Source: Elysia crispata
Lineage: Eukaryota > Mollusca > Gastropoda > Plakobranchidae
Length of the DNA: 64,000 bases
Direction: 5' to 3'
NCBI GenBank assembly: GCA_033675545.1
Contig: JAWDGP010002410.1
Span: 561,001-625,000 of the forward strand
Of the stretch, positions 1 to 13,571 are shown one piece after another. The position numbers and the translations under genes were made by a program. The notes under the pieces are model-generated. The model did no database searches and was not told where the DNA came from. It saw nothing but the letters and a program-made list of their open reading frames with translations. Every line of letters begins with the position of its first letter. Position 1 is the first letter of the stretch.

Positions 1-251
1 ACATAGAATATATTATCAACAATATATTTAAAAATGTAATTTATTATCTCTAAAACAAAATTAAAAAAAAAAAATAAAATCCACACAAGATTGATTAAAA
101 ACTGAACGAAACTGATGACTTACTTATAAAAGCATTTCATTACGAATCCAATTGCTTAAATTGTAAAAACAGCAATGGTTCTCAAGCTTTCTTCATATTT
201 AAAGGGGTATTAACTTACAGTATCTACAAGAAGTTATCTCATTACACCAAC

Positions 252-376
252 CTCATAATTTCTCGAAGAACTGGTGGGCTTTGAACGATGAGAGATGTTG
301 GATAGTGACCAAACCATACAGTATGGTTGCTAGAGGCTGTAACAGCTGAGAGGTATTTCAAGTGTCTGCTTTGTTT
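252..376 (-). CDS. TMEM62: TMEM62-like exon 6
   Basis: 125 nt from a TTAATCAG acceptor to an ATGAG|GTTGGT donor, ending in phase 2. It encodes KQSRHLKYLSAVTASSNHTV, then WFGHYPTSLIVQSPPVLREI. The NHTVWFGH block is the family's fourth metal-ligand region. The next exon is outside the window. Confidence 0.88.
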
Positions 377-3300
377 CTGATTAAAGAATAACAAGTAACG
401 CGAGTTTAACAAAATATATAAATTGTGAAAAAAAGACCATATAGAAAACGTTATAACCTTATTTTTGAACAGTCAGTAACCTTGCAATTCATCATGTATC
501 AAGATGAAAATTTAGTGTTATTTTTATGCTCATTCTACATAAATGCCCTTCGGGACATTCACTGTCAACATTTTCATTATTATTATTATTGCTATCCCGC
601 TGACCATTATTCCATTAAAAACCTGATATTGTTATGATATGAATAATCTTATTTAAAAGCTCGATTGAATTCTGTGATCAGAGGTGAAAATGGCTTCCGA
701 CTCAAGCAAGAAACTTAATTTAAAATAAAAGAAGGGCCAAAAGTGTAAATTTCAAATTACAAGTCCTAAACATATCCTTTCAATCAACATACATGATTTG
801 CTTGCAAACCATGCATGTATGACAGCTGTTGCAAACTCATGTCTTAGTGTATGAGTTTCAAAAGTGAGTTGCCAAATTAAAGCCTATTAGTAAGAAACTG
901 TCATATCTTTCTGATTTTTGTTAAATTAAGGGAAAAAAAATCACATAAGCCTAACCTTATCCTTAAATTCTGGCCGAATAGATATGAATCACAGGAATAG
1001 TCTTGAAGTTGATTTACCTCATCTATGTATCCAAAAAAATTGAAAGGCCTGTTTGGTCCAGGACGACTACAAGTGTCCATTCCTACAAAAGAGTAAGTGG
1101 ATCCATCAGGGCGAAAAACACTGTGAATGAAGCCCTGCTCAAAATTTTTTTTCCTCTCGTAAACTGGGCCAGTTGCCGAGAACAGTCTTGAAACAAAGAA
1201 AAGAAGAAAGTCTTGTACATAGAAAAAGAAATCAGTGTCTTAAAATTTAAATCTTTGAAGGAGACAAGATTGAGTCTCCAAAATCACTGTTTTGAGAATG
1301 AAGTTATCTGATCATGATAATCACCTGATTCATTTGACCTCTATAAAAACTTGTTTTAATTTTAACACTGTCAGACAAAAAGTGAGAATCAATTAATACC
1401 TATTCTAGCTTTCATAAATTGTGTGAAATCTATTGCTACAGACACAAAACACTCAAAAGATTACTGCAACGTTTAATATTTTCATGTGATGAAAAACTGC
1501 ATACCTTAGCTCATGCTCCACACCCCAACATGAGTTTCAATATTGAATTGACTAAAAGAATGTTAACATTCCTTTCAATGAAAGATTAAATTGTTTCTAT
1601 AGAAAACAAATGAGTACTCAACATGAAGAATTCTTTATTTTTAATATAAAGGAAAAGGCAAAGAGATAATTACCTGTAAAAATTATTTTTGCTTGAGAAA
1701 TTATCAACATCGAAACAATCTGAAAAGAAGCCAAAAACAAAAATTCACGATTAACAATTATTACCAAATTGAGTCCTGAGATTTTGTGTTTATCGTGATA
1801 TGAATCCAAAACTTATGAAAATTGAGTTTTTTTCAGAACCCTTTTAGCAACCACTTAGTTAAAAAAACATTAAAAAATCTTTTAATGTGAAACATTAACA
1901 ATGGAAGTATACAAAAGGTACCGTAATCACTGTTTTACTTTCATTTTGCACTGGTTGAGAATCAAGGTATTTAATTTTTCTTTCATTTAAATAAATCATG
2001 AGCCTTTTTAAATGGTCACACTTGAAGACAATCATTACAACAACCAGATGGCTTCAACACAAAAAAAATCTCTGTTTCAACAACCACTTGTATATATATC
2101 TTAAAAGAGGACAGACAAGTGCTAAATATAGGCCTGAAAAGTAAAAGTTTTAAGAATTTCATTGTTTTTTTTTCCGTAAAAAAGCTTGAGTAAGAAAAGG
2201 TGTAAAGTTGAAACAGTATCCAGTATACTCTAAGACTAATTTTGATTTGAACAAAATGTAAAACTTTTAAGACTAGTATTCTAAAGCTTTAATAAAATAT
2301 ATGCAGTTGTCAAGAAATATACTCACCATGATTTCCTCGAATGTCAACCCATTTGCCTCTTATCATGGCAGAACACTTTTTCATTATGTTCTGATATGCA
2401 ACCCATTCATCTTTCAGTTGTATTGTATCAATACTTCCTTTTTTCTTTGCATCTGTTAGATCACCTGAGGAAAAATAACAGTGAAAACTCGATTCACTAC
2501 TTCATTATTTCTTTCTGATACTTATTACAAAAAATTTCATTTACATAACACTCATCAGTAAAATCTAAGAAAAAAATCATTATAGCTCTGTTCATGATAT
2601 TTCTATGACTTTCTAATTCAAACACAGAAATATTGAAAAAGTTTATATTAGCCTCCTTCATTACTGCTATATAAATAATCTTAGTAAAATTTCTACAAAA
2701 AAAATACAACAACCTTATCTTGCCCGTAAATCAGACTGATAACTCAGATTTGAGTAGCTCACATCTGGTGGACCCCAAGCATACATACTGCTCAGCTGAA
2801 CTGAATGAAATCTTACCAATTATAATGCATTGATGCAATTTAAGGAAGAAATCATCTGCTAACAATAGTCAATTTAATAAATTTGAGATTTTGAGGGATC
2901 CATGGTCAACCTTATATGATTGATTGGATTGTATTATAAACTTGCAATCGAGAATGGACTCCCATACTCACTCATGATCTTACCCAGATCTCTCTCTTCT
3001 AGTTCTACACTTGTACCCTATCTTATTTGTGCTCATATTGCCTCCTTCTTCCACTTTTCCTTACACCCTTTCTCTTATCTGTTCAAGAGGTAAGTCCGAT
3101 ATAAGATTAAAGTTGAAATTTAACCATCGTTTGTTCCTGAATAATCTTACATAGAGACAGACGCTGTCTATCAAATCAAGCATCGACTTTCTGATCCCGC
3201 CACAAACACTTCGACAAGAGATTGAGTCAGTCCAACACTCTACGTAATAAGCTATCTCTTGTCCAAACCATCAATATGTAGATGTTTCCTCAAAACTCTC

Positions 3301-4758
3301 CAGCATTTTTTACTCTTGCGTATTGACTGATTAGGGAAGAGGTTAAGTTAAGTTAAGTTCAGAGGTTACCAGTATTACGTCTTGCACAAGTGGAACACGG
3401 AGAATTTACTTATGATTGATCCCCTTGAAATCTAGTGACAGTTAGACCTAGCAAGCGCTGACAGATGGATCAGGATGGGCTAAAGTAGGGTGGGAGAGGA
3501 GAGGAGGTGTTGTTGTTATTGGCAACAGGGGATCAAAGGCTAAGACATCTGTCCAAAAATAATGTCTAATCATACAGAAAGACTGAGGCCTAGAAGTTAT
3601 ATATTTGATAAATTATAATAAAAGCTGTGTTCGACCTATGATTGAAAATGAATGTTAGATCTTCAAATGCAATGATGGGAATTTTTTTTTAAAGTTGTGT
3701 TCAACCTAATGATACTTGATAGTATTTTCAAAAAAGATATGATGGAAGAGAAACCATTGTCTTCTAACCTGTCACAATTACAGTTTCTGGATCAATCCTT
3801 TTGATATAATCTTCACAAAGAGTCAGAAGGTCAGGACCTCGTGCAGGGTCTACATACAAACTTATATGGATATCTGAGATCTGAAAGATGAGATAAAGAG
3901 TAATATATGACTAAAAACAATAAGAATAATATTGTAAACTTATGAACTTGAGTTGTACTAAAGATAAGCTGGTTTGGAGGTATTATTCTTCCGTCCATAA
4001 ATCTGGTATCCCCCTAATGCTTGTAATTGTACAGAAGTAGCCAAGACAACTAGAAGCTTTTATTCATGGAAACTGTTCCAAATGCAAATCCAGGGCCAGA
4101 GTGCTAAAAATAAAATTGATCGAACAAGGCTTTCTCAAACGTTTAAAAATCCCCTAAAATATTCGAGGAATCCCTACTCCACTGTTTATAGTCATATTTT
4201 ACTTCAGCCAGAAATAGTTTTACTTTTTTCCTCCTCTATTTTGCAAACTAATTTGTTTCTGATCGATTAAAAGGTTCTGTATTATGTCGGCTAAATTTTT
4301 ATCAAAGGAAGTAATAGAACTTAATTCTACAGAAAAATAATAACCACAAAGGTTAAATCTAAGTTCTCGAAGCCACACGTTAGAAAAATGTGCCTTAAAT
4401 ACTGTTGACTCAATACAATATCTACATATACACTTCTAATTCATTGATATTTTCTTTGTTCTTGAAGATAAATTTATTGATTTATGTCCAATTAATTTTC
4501 TTTCTTATAGTAAAAACAAAAAAGCAAAACGAAATCTTAGTGAAAAGCCATGTTGAAGCATTCACAAACCTGTACAACCCAAAAAATATTCTTGACACTT
4601 GCATCCATCTTTGGCCAATCTTCAGTGTTCCTGATTTGACGGATTTTTTTTGTTTTCATGCCAACTGGATTTGAACTCAAAGCTGATAAGAGCTCAGAGA
4701 TTCCAAACGACACTACAATACTGGTGCCTAGAATCACCAATAGGCATATTCGATGCAT
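252..4758 (-). CDS. TMEM62: TMEM62-like metallophosphoesterase gene, 5' six exons (partial, runs off left edge)
   Basis: Six minus-strand exons chain in frame (779 nt, about 259 residues) from the ATG at 4758 to a donor at 252; the rest lies left of the window. The order of motifs matches the TMEM62 family, a calcineurin-like phosphoesterase domain followed in full-length members by several membrane segments. Seen here: an N-terminal hydrophobic stretch (LLVILGTSIVVSF) that should act as signal anchor, then FWVVQISDIHIS with the DxH metal motif, TGDLTDAK (GDxxD) across exons 2-3, GNHD across exons 3-4, PGPNRPFNFFG in exon 5, and NHTVWFGHYPTS in exon 6. The final GHLH motif and the membrane region would be in missing exons. 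The family's substrate is unknown to me. All metal ligands expected in this part are present, so the gene looks intact. Confidence 0.88.
1018..1186 (-). CDS. TMEM62: TMEM62-like exon 5
   Basis: 169 nt between a TTTCAAG acceptor and a GATGAG|GTAAAT donor, phase 2 to 0. It encodes LFSATGPVYERKKNFEQ, then YSFVGMDTCSRPGPNRPFN and FFGYIDE. The PGP(N/K)RPxNF core is characteristic of the TMEM62 family. Confidence 0.9.
1674..1719 (-). CDS. TMEM62: TMEM62-like exon 4 (46 nt)
   Basis: A 46-nt exon between TTTTCAG and ACAG|GTAATT. Its first two bases complete the Asp of GNHD; it encodes CFDVDNFSSKNNFY and two bases of the next Arg. Its phases fit both neighbours exactly, which is the main reason to accept so short an exon. 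Confidence 0.85.
2327..2464 (-). CDS. TMEM62: TMEM62-like exon 3 (GDLTD and GNH motifs)
   Basis: 138 nt between a CCTCAG acceptor and a CATG|GTGAGT donor. It encodes DLTDAKKKGSID, then WVAYQNIMKKC and KWVDIRGNH. The metal-binding aspartate after GNH is split with exon 4. Confidence 0.92.
3769..3880 (-). CDS. TMEM62: TMEM62-like exon 2 (DxH motif)
   Basis: 112 nt between a TTTCAG acceptor and an ACAG|GTTAGA donor, phase 0 to phase 1. It encodes ISDIHIS, then DPARGPDLLTLCEDYI, and ends in VTG, whose last glycine codon is split with exon 3. Confidence 0.9.
4570..4758 (-). CDS. TMEM62: TMEM62-like exon 1
   Basis: Sixty-three codons from ATG to a CAG|GTTTGT donor, ending in phase 0. It encodes a signal-anchor-like hydrophobic segment at residues 5-18 and ends with NIFWVVQ, which in this family directly precedes the DxH motif. 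The start was chosen because this ATG precedes the hydrophobic segment. Confidence 0.85.
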
Positions 4759-5430
4759 GCTTTAGTCTAGCTTCAACAAATCCTGGACTGTAGTGATATT
4801 AATCAAAAAGAAAAGAAATATGGTTTACAATAATTCCACCCATGAAAAAAAATGCTGGGCTATTTGATTCAATACATTTTTATCTCAGTTCAATGTGAAT
4901 TTAATCTGCTTAAATAAAGAAACATTAAAATAATTATGCAAATAAAAAGAAAAGTGTGAAATATTTTCCGATCAAGAATTTCGATTTTCCCTGAGAAGTA
5001 ACTAAAAGCAGCATCATGTGACAATGAGCTGAGGATATTAATCATCGTATTGAGCTATATTTAAATTTTGAGGATAGATATATTACAATATGATTTCATC
5101 CCGATCAGAAAAAAAGTATGTTAACACTAACAGAATAAATGTAGATCCAGGCCACACGAACACATACTTAAGGACTAATTAATGTTTTCTTACAGATTTT
5201 AATAATGCTTAGAACGAGAAGATATGTTTCATCTGCCTCGAATTGGTGATTGTTGAGACATTTGCCAGTTAAGTTGAGCCGTTCCACCCCCTCCCCCCCC
5301 CCATTTTTTAAATAAGAAAAAGGGCTCTTGTCTGATCTAGCTGCCACCCTCCATTTCGTTAGAATTGTTTGGTGTAGAGATGAAACATTACCGATAAGGC
5401 CTAGATGAATACCTAGATCCAATTTGCTGG
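4759..5430. other. Spacer upstream of the TMEM62-like gene
   Basis: Single-copy sequence between the TMEM62-like start codon and the left breakpoint of the tandem duplication. It should hold that gene's 5' UTR and promoter, but I see no clear TATA box. A 130-codon open frame on the minus strand (5168-5560) crosses the breakpoint and has no recognisable domain. Confidence 0.5.
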
Positions 5431-5878
5431 CGTCATTAGCAACGCTAATTTTATCGGAAACGATAGCCAGATTTGTGTTAATGGTAGAGATGTCGACCGA
5501 GAAATTCAATTTAGATCTAATCTGGCCAATATGATGAAATAAATTTAGAAACTTCATCACATTCTTAATTGAACCTTGCCAACAAGAGACCTACCGGTAC
5601 CTCAAAAGCTTTCATCCACCGGTTTGTTTAGGGTTATGAACCAGACTCTTTTTAAACTCATTAAACGAAATAGCTCTTTTTCTTCGTGATAAGAATATTT
5701 AGTGATATTGAACTTCATTTAAAAGAAAGCTGTCGCGACAGCAATAGCTGAAGAGGTAGTGCTGGTAGCAGTAGTAGAAGCGGCAGTATAAGCAATAGTA
5801 TTAGTAGCAGTAGGCCTAACAGTGTCAGCAGCTGCAGCGGCAGTAGCTACAGTAATAACATCATCATCATCATCATCT

Positions 5879-5893
5879 TATTATTATTATTAT

Positions 5894-5931
<38 letters not shown>

Positions 5932-5956
5932 CTACTAGTAGTAGTAGTAGTACTAC

Positions 5957-6047
<91 letters not shown>
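5879..6047. repeat. (TTA)n(TAG)n microsatellite, copy 1
   Basis: Trinucleotide tract interrupted by TAC. Copy 2 has an expanded, purer version at 18171-18397. Confidence 0.95.
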
Positions 6048-7932
6048 CGTAAACTGTTTCAGATGAGTCAGTCAATTGACGATAGAGGCTGAGAAAAAGA
6101 TTTAGTGTATGCTCATGAGAGAAAGGAACAGTAGAACCAAACACAGCCTAGATCTATCGTATCTGAGGCCGGCAGATAAGGCGATCGACGAAGAGAAACT
6201 TTCAAAGATACAATATGCTGTGGACGTGGATTGAACTCAACACACTGTATAACACTTTTCTGTTTGCTGAGCCAAGACTGGGTGCATTTTCATTAAGTCA
6301 TCCTCATCTTTAGAAATTAAAAAAAAAAAAATAACAAAAAAGGACTCGAAAGGTTACTTGCTGGTAACGAAAATGACCCTATTTTTGAAACAAGATATCC
6401 ACAAATTAACCTCATCACGGATATCATAATGGTTAACCAGCCTGGTCTAGTCATCATTATCATCATCATTACTATGGTGACATTTCACGTGGCATAAAAA
6501 TCTATGTTTTCTTTTCAAACAAAGATAAAACCTTATCATTTGCTCAAATGTATGAATATCGTGACGAAAAATCTACCCAGGGATGAGCATAGCAATCAAA
6601 AGCTAAAATAAGATAAAAAATTATTCTGGTGACTATTTTTCGATTCTTACTTTGTTAATGAATGGCATTGAAAAAAGGACCTATTGAGAAACTTATTTTG
6701 AGTCAACCACAAAACCCCTTGATTCTCTAGTGTCAATCAGCTCGCCTTCAAAGATTAAGCCGCTACGTCTATTACATTAAGATCTTGAGGAGGCAGATCA
6801 CTGAAATATTTGAGTCATACATGCTGTTACAATTCGTGCATTGAACCAATCCCGATTGACCTTCAAGGCACATTTCAGAGGGCATCAACAAACTTAATGA
6901 TTCCTTCTAAGCAAAAGGATTCACAATTTTCTCCCACCAAATAGGCTCATCATTTTTCAACCCCAAGTAAATTTCGATGTAGAATTCAGTGAGCAAAGGC
7001 ATAAGTCAAAATGTTACATCATAGTTCGATATCTTGTGGGATATGTACCTTTGGGCTATTGATAAAACAATGATAATAGTATTTCATAGTTAATAGTTTT
7101 ATTAATCGCTTTATTCCTCCGTTAGTTCCCCTCATTACTTCTTTAAGTCCACCTTCTCTCGTCATTAAGTCTTGAGGTAAAGGTATAAAGTTGTACTCAA
7201 TGATCCCCAGCAACAATGAGTCAACGAGTGCAAGAGTGGGAGCGGAAACGCTTGAGAAATCCCCGACGTCAAAACCGAATGAATCAGCTCAGTTACGCAG
7301 TAGGAGGATCGTACCCACCTGAAGACAATGCCAGAATTGGTCCCAAGTCCCCATCCTTCCATATGAGTCACCAATGACGCCCGCAATTAAATTGTGCATC
7401 ATATACTAATTTTAGAGTGGAGTCCAACACGTAGTAGGCCCTCCGTAAATTACATAAAAAGGGGTATCTCTCAAACTAACTTTACATTCGACCATCTAAC
7501 GAACGACCGTCAGTTTCACCACATCCAGAGGCAGTCGGTGCTGGGGGTATGTCCAAATATGTAATGTAGCACACTTAGTGATCTAGATCTGGTAGCATCT
7601 TTGTATTTAGATAATTCATTGCATATATCAATAGGATGCTAATCCAAACTCTGGAGGAGATCATTCGACATTTATGCGAACTATTGGCTTTAATTTATTT
7701 GATTAAAAGTCTATAAGAATATTCCGTTATAGTTTGATTTGTTAGTAAAACAGTCGATGAAGTTCTGACTTTGAGGTTATGCATTTGATATTGTTTTGCT
7801 CATTCTCGTGGCTTGAGGTGCCCTGGAAACTGATATTAGATTGAGAAGTAGAAAGAGACCGAGTTTCATTCTTAAACCGGTAACGCGCTGTATTTTGTAT
7901 ATAGAATACAGGCATTAGATGGATAGATAGAT

Positions 7933-8038
<106 letters not shown>

Positions 8039-9401
8039 GTAAAAGACGGAAAAATAGTATATTCACTAACCTAATTACCAATTTACGTCCGCCTGTTTAT
8101 CAGTGCATAATTCAATACATTAATGGAGGAATGAGTCCTGTTATGTTGTATTAATATTATCCATTATGTTCCTTGCAGTAAGTTGTTTCACTGAGTCGTA
8201 TGGCATTTTTAAACATCACGAAGATAGTACAACTATGTCGCAACTGATTTCATTATCATGTGAATATGTTAAGATACATTGCTTATGTCTGTGTTTAATG
8301 TTCATCTCAGGAGCCTTCCGGAGTCTTACTGAGCCTTCCTGAGCCTTCTTGTACCTTCTTGAGCATTTGCCTTTAATGAACGAATGAATAAAACCATAAA
8401 CACTGCTTCCTGCCTTCATTCTATGAGAGATGAGAAGATAGAGAGTGAAAGAACACGTAACCATCCAAAATAAGAACCCTAAGCTCTGTCGTTGAGCATT
8501 TAAAGCCACCGGGCCATCCTCGCCCCTCCCACAATAGCTTTCAACCTTTTTAAGCAGTTCTAGAGTAAATGATTATAATTAAAAAAAAAAAAAACAAAGT
8601 CAAAATTATAAACCATTTTTTGACGTCATGCTGCGGATTGAACCGCAATAAAATCCCCATGCGAAGGAGTGGGCAACCGTCACTGGCTACTACTGTAACT
8701 AACGGCCCACCTCATGCTGAGCCAATGATGCAATTCTACAATCAACATGATCAGATGTCCCATTCCTCCCCGCACCTCCCTAACAATGATGGTTGACACT
8801 TTGAAATAAAATGAATCGTTATTTATGACAAGTCTAGAATGTATTTTAAAAAACAACCCATGACTTTGAGTGTGAATTCATATGTGCGCTGCTGCCTTTG
8901 GCTCCTCTCTGCAGTGGGTTCACTGGATGCAGTGCTAATGGTGTTCCAGTTTTGAAACAATTTCATTATGGCGTATGGGTTGCAAAATGTGAAGACTCCC
9001 GGCCTGATAAAGATCAAGCCACTTTATTACCCTGGACTAAACTTAAAGACAAACAGATACCGTACAGAAAAAAAGTATATGGTTGTCTTTTACACAGTAA
9101 TATGACAGCTTTAAGTAAAGTAGGCCTAAAACTTAATTTTCTTTTATTACAACGATTATGACTTCTTTCTAGATCGGGGAGAGATATTTTAATTCCTAAG
9201 GGTTACAATTAATGGCTGATATTCTGCTCTTGACAAGTCTTGGTCATCTTTGATGCTTTAAAGTTTGAAAAAAAAGTGTAAAAAAGTCATCTGCTTTTAC
9301 AAGTACTACAAATCACACGAAATGAAGTAGTATGGCTTCATTACAGGCTGGTCAAGGACATTTTTTTTTGTAGTAAACCCCCCACCCCCCAACCCCCCCC
9401 C

Positions 9402-9439
<38 letters not shown>

Positions 9440-9615
9440 AAACAAACAAGAAAACAAACAAAACAAAAAGACAAAACAAAAACACTTAACCATCCTTACA
9501 ATTGTAAAGAGGAATCCACTTAAAGCCAAAATCTTTAAAGAAAACTCTTACTTAAAGTCTATCCTGTTTGGCAGGCCCATTTTGTATTTCTTATAATTTT
9601 ATATTTGCAATGGTT

Positions 9616-10026
<411 letters not shown>

Positions 10027-10158
10027 ATTATATTATGTCTATCAGTCAAATGTGCTTTCTAAGATCTGTTAAGGGCTAGTTTGTTTATGTCCTGTAAATT
10101 ATGGAGTTGAACGTACTTAGCGATTCAACTTCTTAGTCTATTCAAGCCATCATGGTAG

Positions 10159-10408
10159 TCACTGTTCCTGAAGCATCTATTTTTGTAGATGCGGATAGCT
10201 CAGTGGTGAAGTGCCTGGTCTTGTCTCGGCAAGGCGATTTGTGCCGCATCGATGTGCAGGTTCGATCCCTGTTCTTATGTTTGCACGTCTTTCGTCTACA
10301 TTTGTCGGTCGAGAACTAGAGCTAGGATTGTGGTTGATTTTTCTATACTATTTATTCCTTACTTGCAACTTTAGAGCCTTTAACGTTGTTTGACTGCTTT
10401 CTTTATTT
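10159..10408 (+). mobile_element. tRNA-derived SINE-like element with A and B boxes
   Basis: It contains TAGCTCAGTGG (A box) and GGTTCGATCCC (B box) at tRNA-like spacing, followed by an unrelated AT-rich tail. It begins and ends with the same sequences as the element at 9758. Not a functional tRNA as far as I can fold it. Its duplicate is at 22476-22725. Confidence 0.6.
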
Positions 10409-10410
10409 CT

Positions 10411-10430
10411 ATATATATATATATATATAT

Positions 10431-10522
<92 letters not shown>
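10411..10522. repeat. (TA)n(GA)n, copy 1, with partner at 22728-22835
   Basis: Directly follows the end of the second SINE-like element. Confidence 0.95.
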
Positions 10523-10706
10523 TGTGAGAGTGTGTTTGGCACATTTTTCTGAATTCATTAAGAATTTAGACCAATTAACAAAAAAAAGCAACAACCCCTC
10601 CCACCCGCCCCCCCCCCCTTTCAAAAAAAAAAACAAAAAAAAAAACCAACCAATTCCTGCCTACATGAATCTTCATAAACATGAGATCAATGGTTGGTAT
10701 GTGTAC

Positions 10707-10712
10707 TTTATT
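10707..10712 (-). terminator. Poly(A) signal AATAAA, galectin copy 1
   Basis: AATAAA on the minus strand about 165 nt past the stop. It is kept at the equivalent place in copy 2 (23018-23023) and in the diverged third unit (53210-53215). A second AATAAA lies nearer the stop at 10831-10836. Confidence 0.6.
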
Positions 10713-10875
10713 GACAAAGACAGAAAAAGCTATATTGATAAAATAAAATGCGATCACAAATAAACGGCACTAGTAGGAAAACATTTTTTCAAACCCTCTC
10801 TCTTGTTCTGAAAAAGACATGATAATAGAATTTATTGGAAAAGTTATTTCCAGCGTCACTCCTCAGCAAGGGAGA

Positions 10876-10992
10876 CTACTCATAAGATATTTTCTCAATG
10901 TGGACGCCACCTCGGATGAACAGATTGCGCACCGACGCTGGAGGTTTGATACGATGCTCAAATGACAAGTACGGCTTCCCGCCCTCTGAAAT
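10876..10992 (-). CDS. Galectin copy 1, CRD3 terminal exon C
   Basis: 117 nt after a CCTCCAG acceptor: 38 codons and TAG. It encodes ISEGGKPYLSFEHRIKPP and ends IEKISYE. The SFEHRI strand and the closing hydrophobic strand end the galectin fold. Confidence 0.9.
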   Translation of the reverse strand: MSEGGKPYLSFEHRIKPPASVRNLFIRGGVHIEKISYE

Positions 10993-11774
10993 CTGGAGGT
11001 TTGAAGGAAAACAGGAAAAATATAAGGAACGACAAACGGGAAAGCAACTCTCAAATCAACGGTTATGGTTTTTAAGTGCGGGCAAATCCAAACGACATAT
11101 AAGTACTGCTTTGTCGCCAAATTCTATTAATAAATACATGCTGCCGTTCGCGGGGTTTCATGGATTGTCACAGAACATTCATTATTTTCATCTAGTGTCT
11201 AAATCTGACAATACTCATCTTTACTTTCTGCTGGACTTTCTCTTGCCATGTATTTATGAAAAAAGATGGGAAAGTTTTATTTTAGATAGTCATAGATAAA
11301 TCTTTGTGTAGCCTTTGCTACTAGTAGTAGCTATCTTTTCATATTTAATAACTTAACCGCAATATAATATTTGAATAATGAGAAGAGATTGTTTCATGGG
11401 TCTATGAAACAGACCACTATCATCATCATAATAATTATGGTGTCATGTCTTTTCAACTGTCATACAAGTCTTCTTCCTTTTATCTGATAACTTTATTTCA
11501 GTCCAGTACTTGATTTGATCTAATCAGTTTCTTTATTGTCTACCATTAGGTCTCTTTCCCTCAGCCCTGCTTCCCATGTGTTCTTGCATAGCAAACTGTG
11601 ATGCTTTACGTGACCAAACTATTGAAGCTTTCTCTTTTGAACTGTTCTCAGAAGTTCAGACCACGATAACACTCAGCAAAAGTTTGTTTAAATCTGGGCT
11701 TATAGACCCCCTCAGTAGTTCGCCTCTGGCCGGACTTGTTCGAAGGACCCTCTGAAACCCTTCTCTCAAATCAC

Positions 11775-11994
11775 CTTGTAAGCATCTTCCTCGAGAGCAA
11801 TGCTCAACTGGAAGCGTTGATCGTGGGCGAAGAGGAAGTTCTTGGTCTCTCTCTCTTCTTGGCCGAACTCTCCGTCCTGTCTGTGGTTCATTACAACAAC
11901 ATTTTTGCATCCCTCGTAGTCGAAGCGCACATCAAAGTGAAGGGCGAGATCGCTGGTTTTAAATTCGTCTCCAACGAGTAAATTCAGGTTGAAC
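11775..11994 (-). CDS. Galectin copy 1, CRD3 exon B (sugar-binding exon)
   Basis: 220 nt, TTACAAG acceptor to AAG|GTGATT donor. It encodes FNLNLLVGDEF, LALHFDVRFDYEGC, VVVMNH, EFGQEERETKNFLF and RFQLSIALEEDAYK. The motif HFNPR reads HFDVR and the conserved Trp reads Phe. Confidence 0.92.
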
Positions 11995-12924
11995 CTTGTA
12001 ATAGAGATAAAGTTAAAAGATTTGTAATAAGCTTAAAAAAATTTGATAAGGGCAAACATTTGTGTGTGTGTGTGTGTGTGTGTGGATGTAGAGTCATGAA
12101 AGCTGCATTGTTCAAATGCACAAAACAAGTTTGGGAAGTAAACAAAGTGAAAAGAAAAATAAAAGAGCCCAATGAGTCTCTTTATAAGAGATTTGAAAAA
12201 GGCATTGCTTCAGAAACAAGAAAGAATAGATCATGATCTTACATCTAGTTTACTGTATTTTTAAAAAGCCAAAGTGGAAATTTGACCAATCTTTCAAAAC
12301 AATTTCTTTACAAGAAAGCACATAGCTACAACTAAATGACTTGTTCTAGTCTTTTGATTAATTTACTCCACTTCAATCAAAACAGGGCCCTATCCTAGAA
12401 TTTTGGTGAATAGTGCTCCACATAGTTTTATTAAGTTATAGTCAACTTGATTGCAATAAAAACTATAAAATTCCATCATATTGTTAAATTGATTTCAGTT
12501 AACAATTAGAGTATAAATAAGACAAAAATATTGGTCCCAATAGATACCGACCAGTTTTGAATTGAGTTTTGATTTCTGATTAGTTTTATATATAAGTGCT
12601 ATCTGCATTTTCGGAATATTTGATCTTTTTCTGTTGATGGCATTTGAAATTTGTGATATGCACAGAGTACTTACACGTAAGAGAACTGTCTCAATATTTG
12701 AGTTTCTAAGGGCCGCTCAAGAAATTACTACTCATGTCTCCTGTTTTTTTTTTTTTTTTTTTTAAACCGTACTAAATAATGTGATGTCTCCTAATCCTTA
12801 CATAAACACTTCATGGAAGACATAACAAATTTAAGGAAAACAGCCACAATTACAACATCAACAACAGTAGCAGCAAAAAAAAAAAAAAAACAACAAACGA
12901 CTGAAAATCCTGGTCTATGTTTAC

Positions 12925-13016
12925 CTTTTAGTGCCCTTTTTCGGCTTGCCTTGGATGAACACCTTTTTACCATGTGTCAAAGCTCCTTCCTTGGTTGCAC
13001 GGGTAGTTGGTAAAGA
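12925..13016 (-). CDS. Galectin copy 1, CRD3 exon A
   Basis: 92 nt, CATGCAG acceptor to AAAAG|GTAAAC donor, phase 0 to 2. It encodes SLPTTRATKEGALTHGKKVF and then IQGKPKKGTK, with Arg-Phe formed across the splice as in canonical galectins. Confidence 0.85.
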
Positions 13017-13571
13017 CTGCATGAGGAGGCACAAAAGAAGAAGATACAAGGATTTGGCATGGTAAAGGTCATCATAGATTTAGAATTATAACGCCATTAT
13101 GGCTTGTTCGCAGCTTTATTTTGATTTGATAAAATGATGTTAGCTATTTCTGTATTTTACAAGACATGCAATGCTCCAATTTAATGGACGACAAATTATT
13201 GTCCAGTATAATTATTATTCAGCTTGAGGACAAGCATGTTTTGAGATTCTGGTTTTGTACCCTGACAACAATAATAGGTATAGTGGGTTATAACTTTAGT
13301 ATAGCAAAGAAGTTTATAACACGTTATTTGGACAATCTTAATACAGCGGAATTCTTCAAATACGGCCCCTCAAAAAAGATCAGCACTCTTTATTTCATAG
13401 TACATTAATATCTCCATAAAGACCACTCATTTGATTTACAAGGTCTTAATTGAGATATTCTAGAGTAATGATTTTGCATAAATCAGGAGGGGGAAAGTAT
13501 AATTCAACAAGAGTTGTTCACTTTCTTAAATGGAAAAAATATGTTATCCACTCTGCATCTCTGCCAATAGG

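Noticed and set aside
5168..5560. 130-codon minus-strand open frame crossing the left duplication breakpoint
   Set aside because: No recognisable domain, no splice or homology support, and part of it is truncated at the junction in copy 2. Likely chance.
5879..6047. Regularly spaced trinucleotide repeats as a possible CRISPR or structured array
   Set aside because: Simple TTA/TAG microsatellite without spacers; nothing in the window suggests a prokaryotic sequence.
10898..11299. Plus-strand open frame of 133 codons, duplicated at 23209
   Set aside because: Overlaps the CRD3 terminal exon on the opposite strand; in the third unit the frame is not kept.
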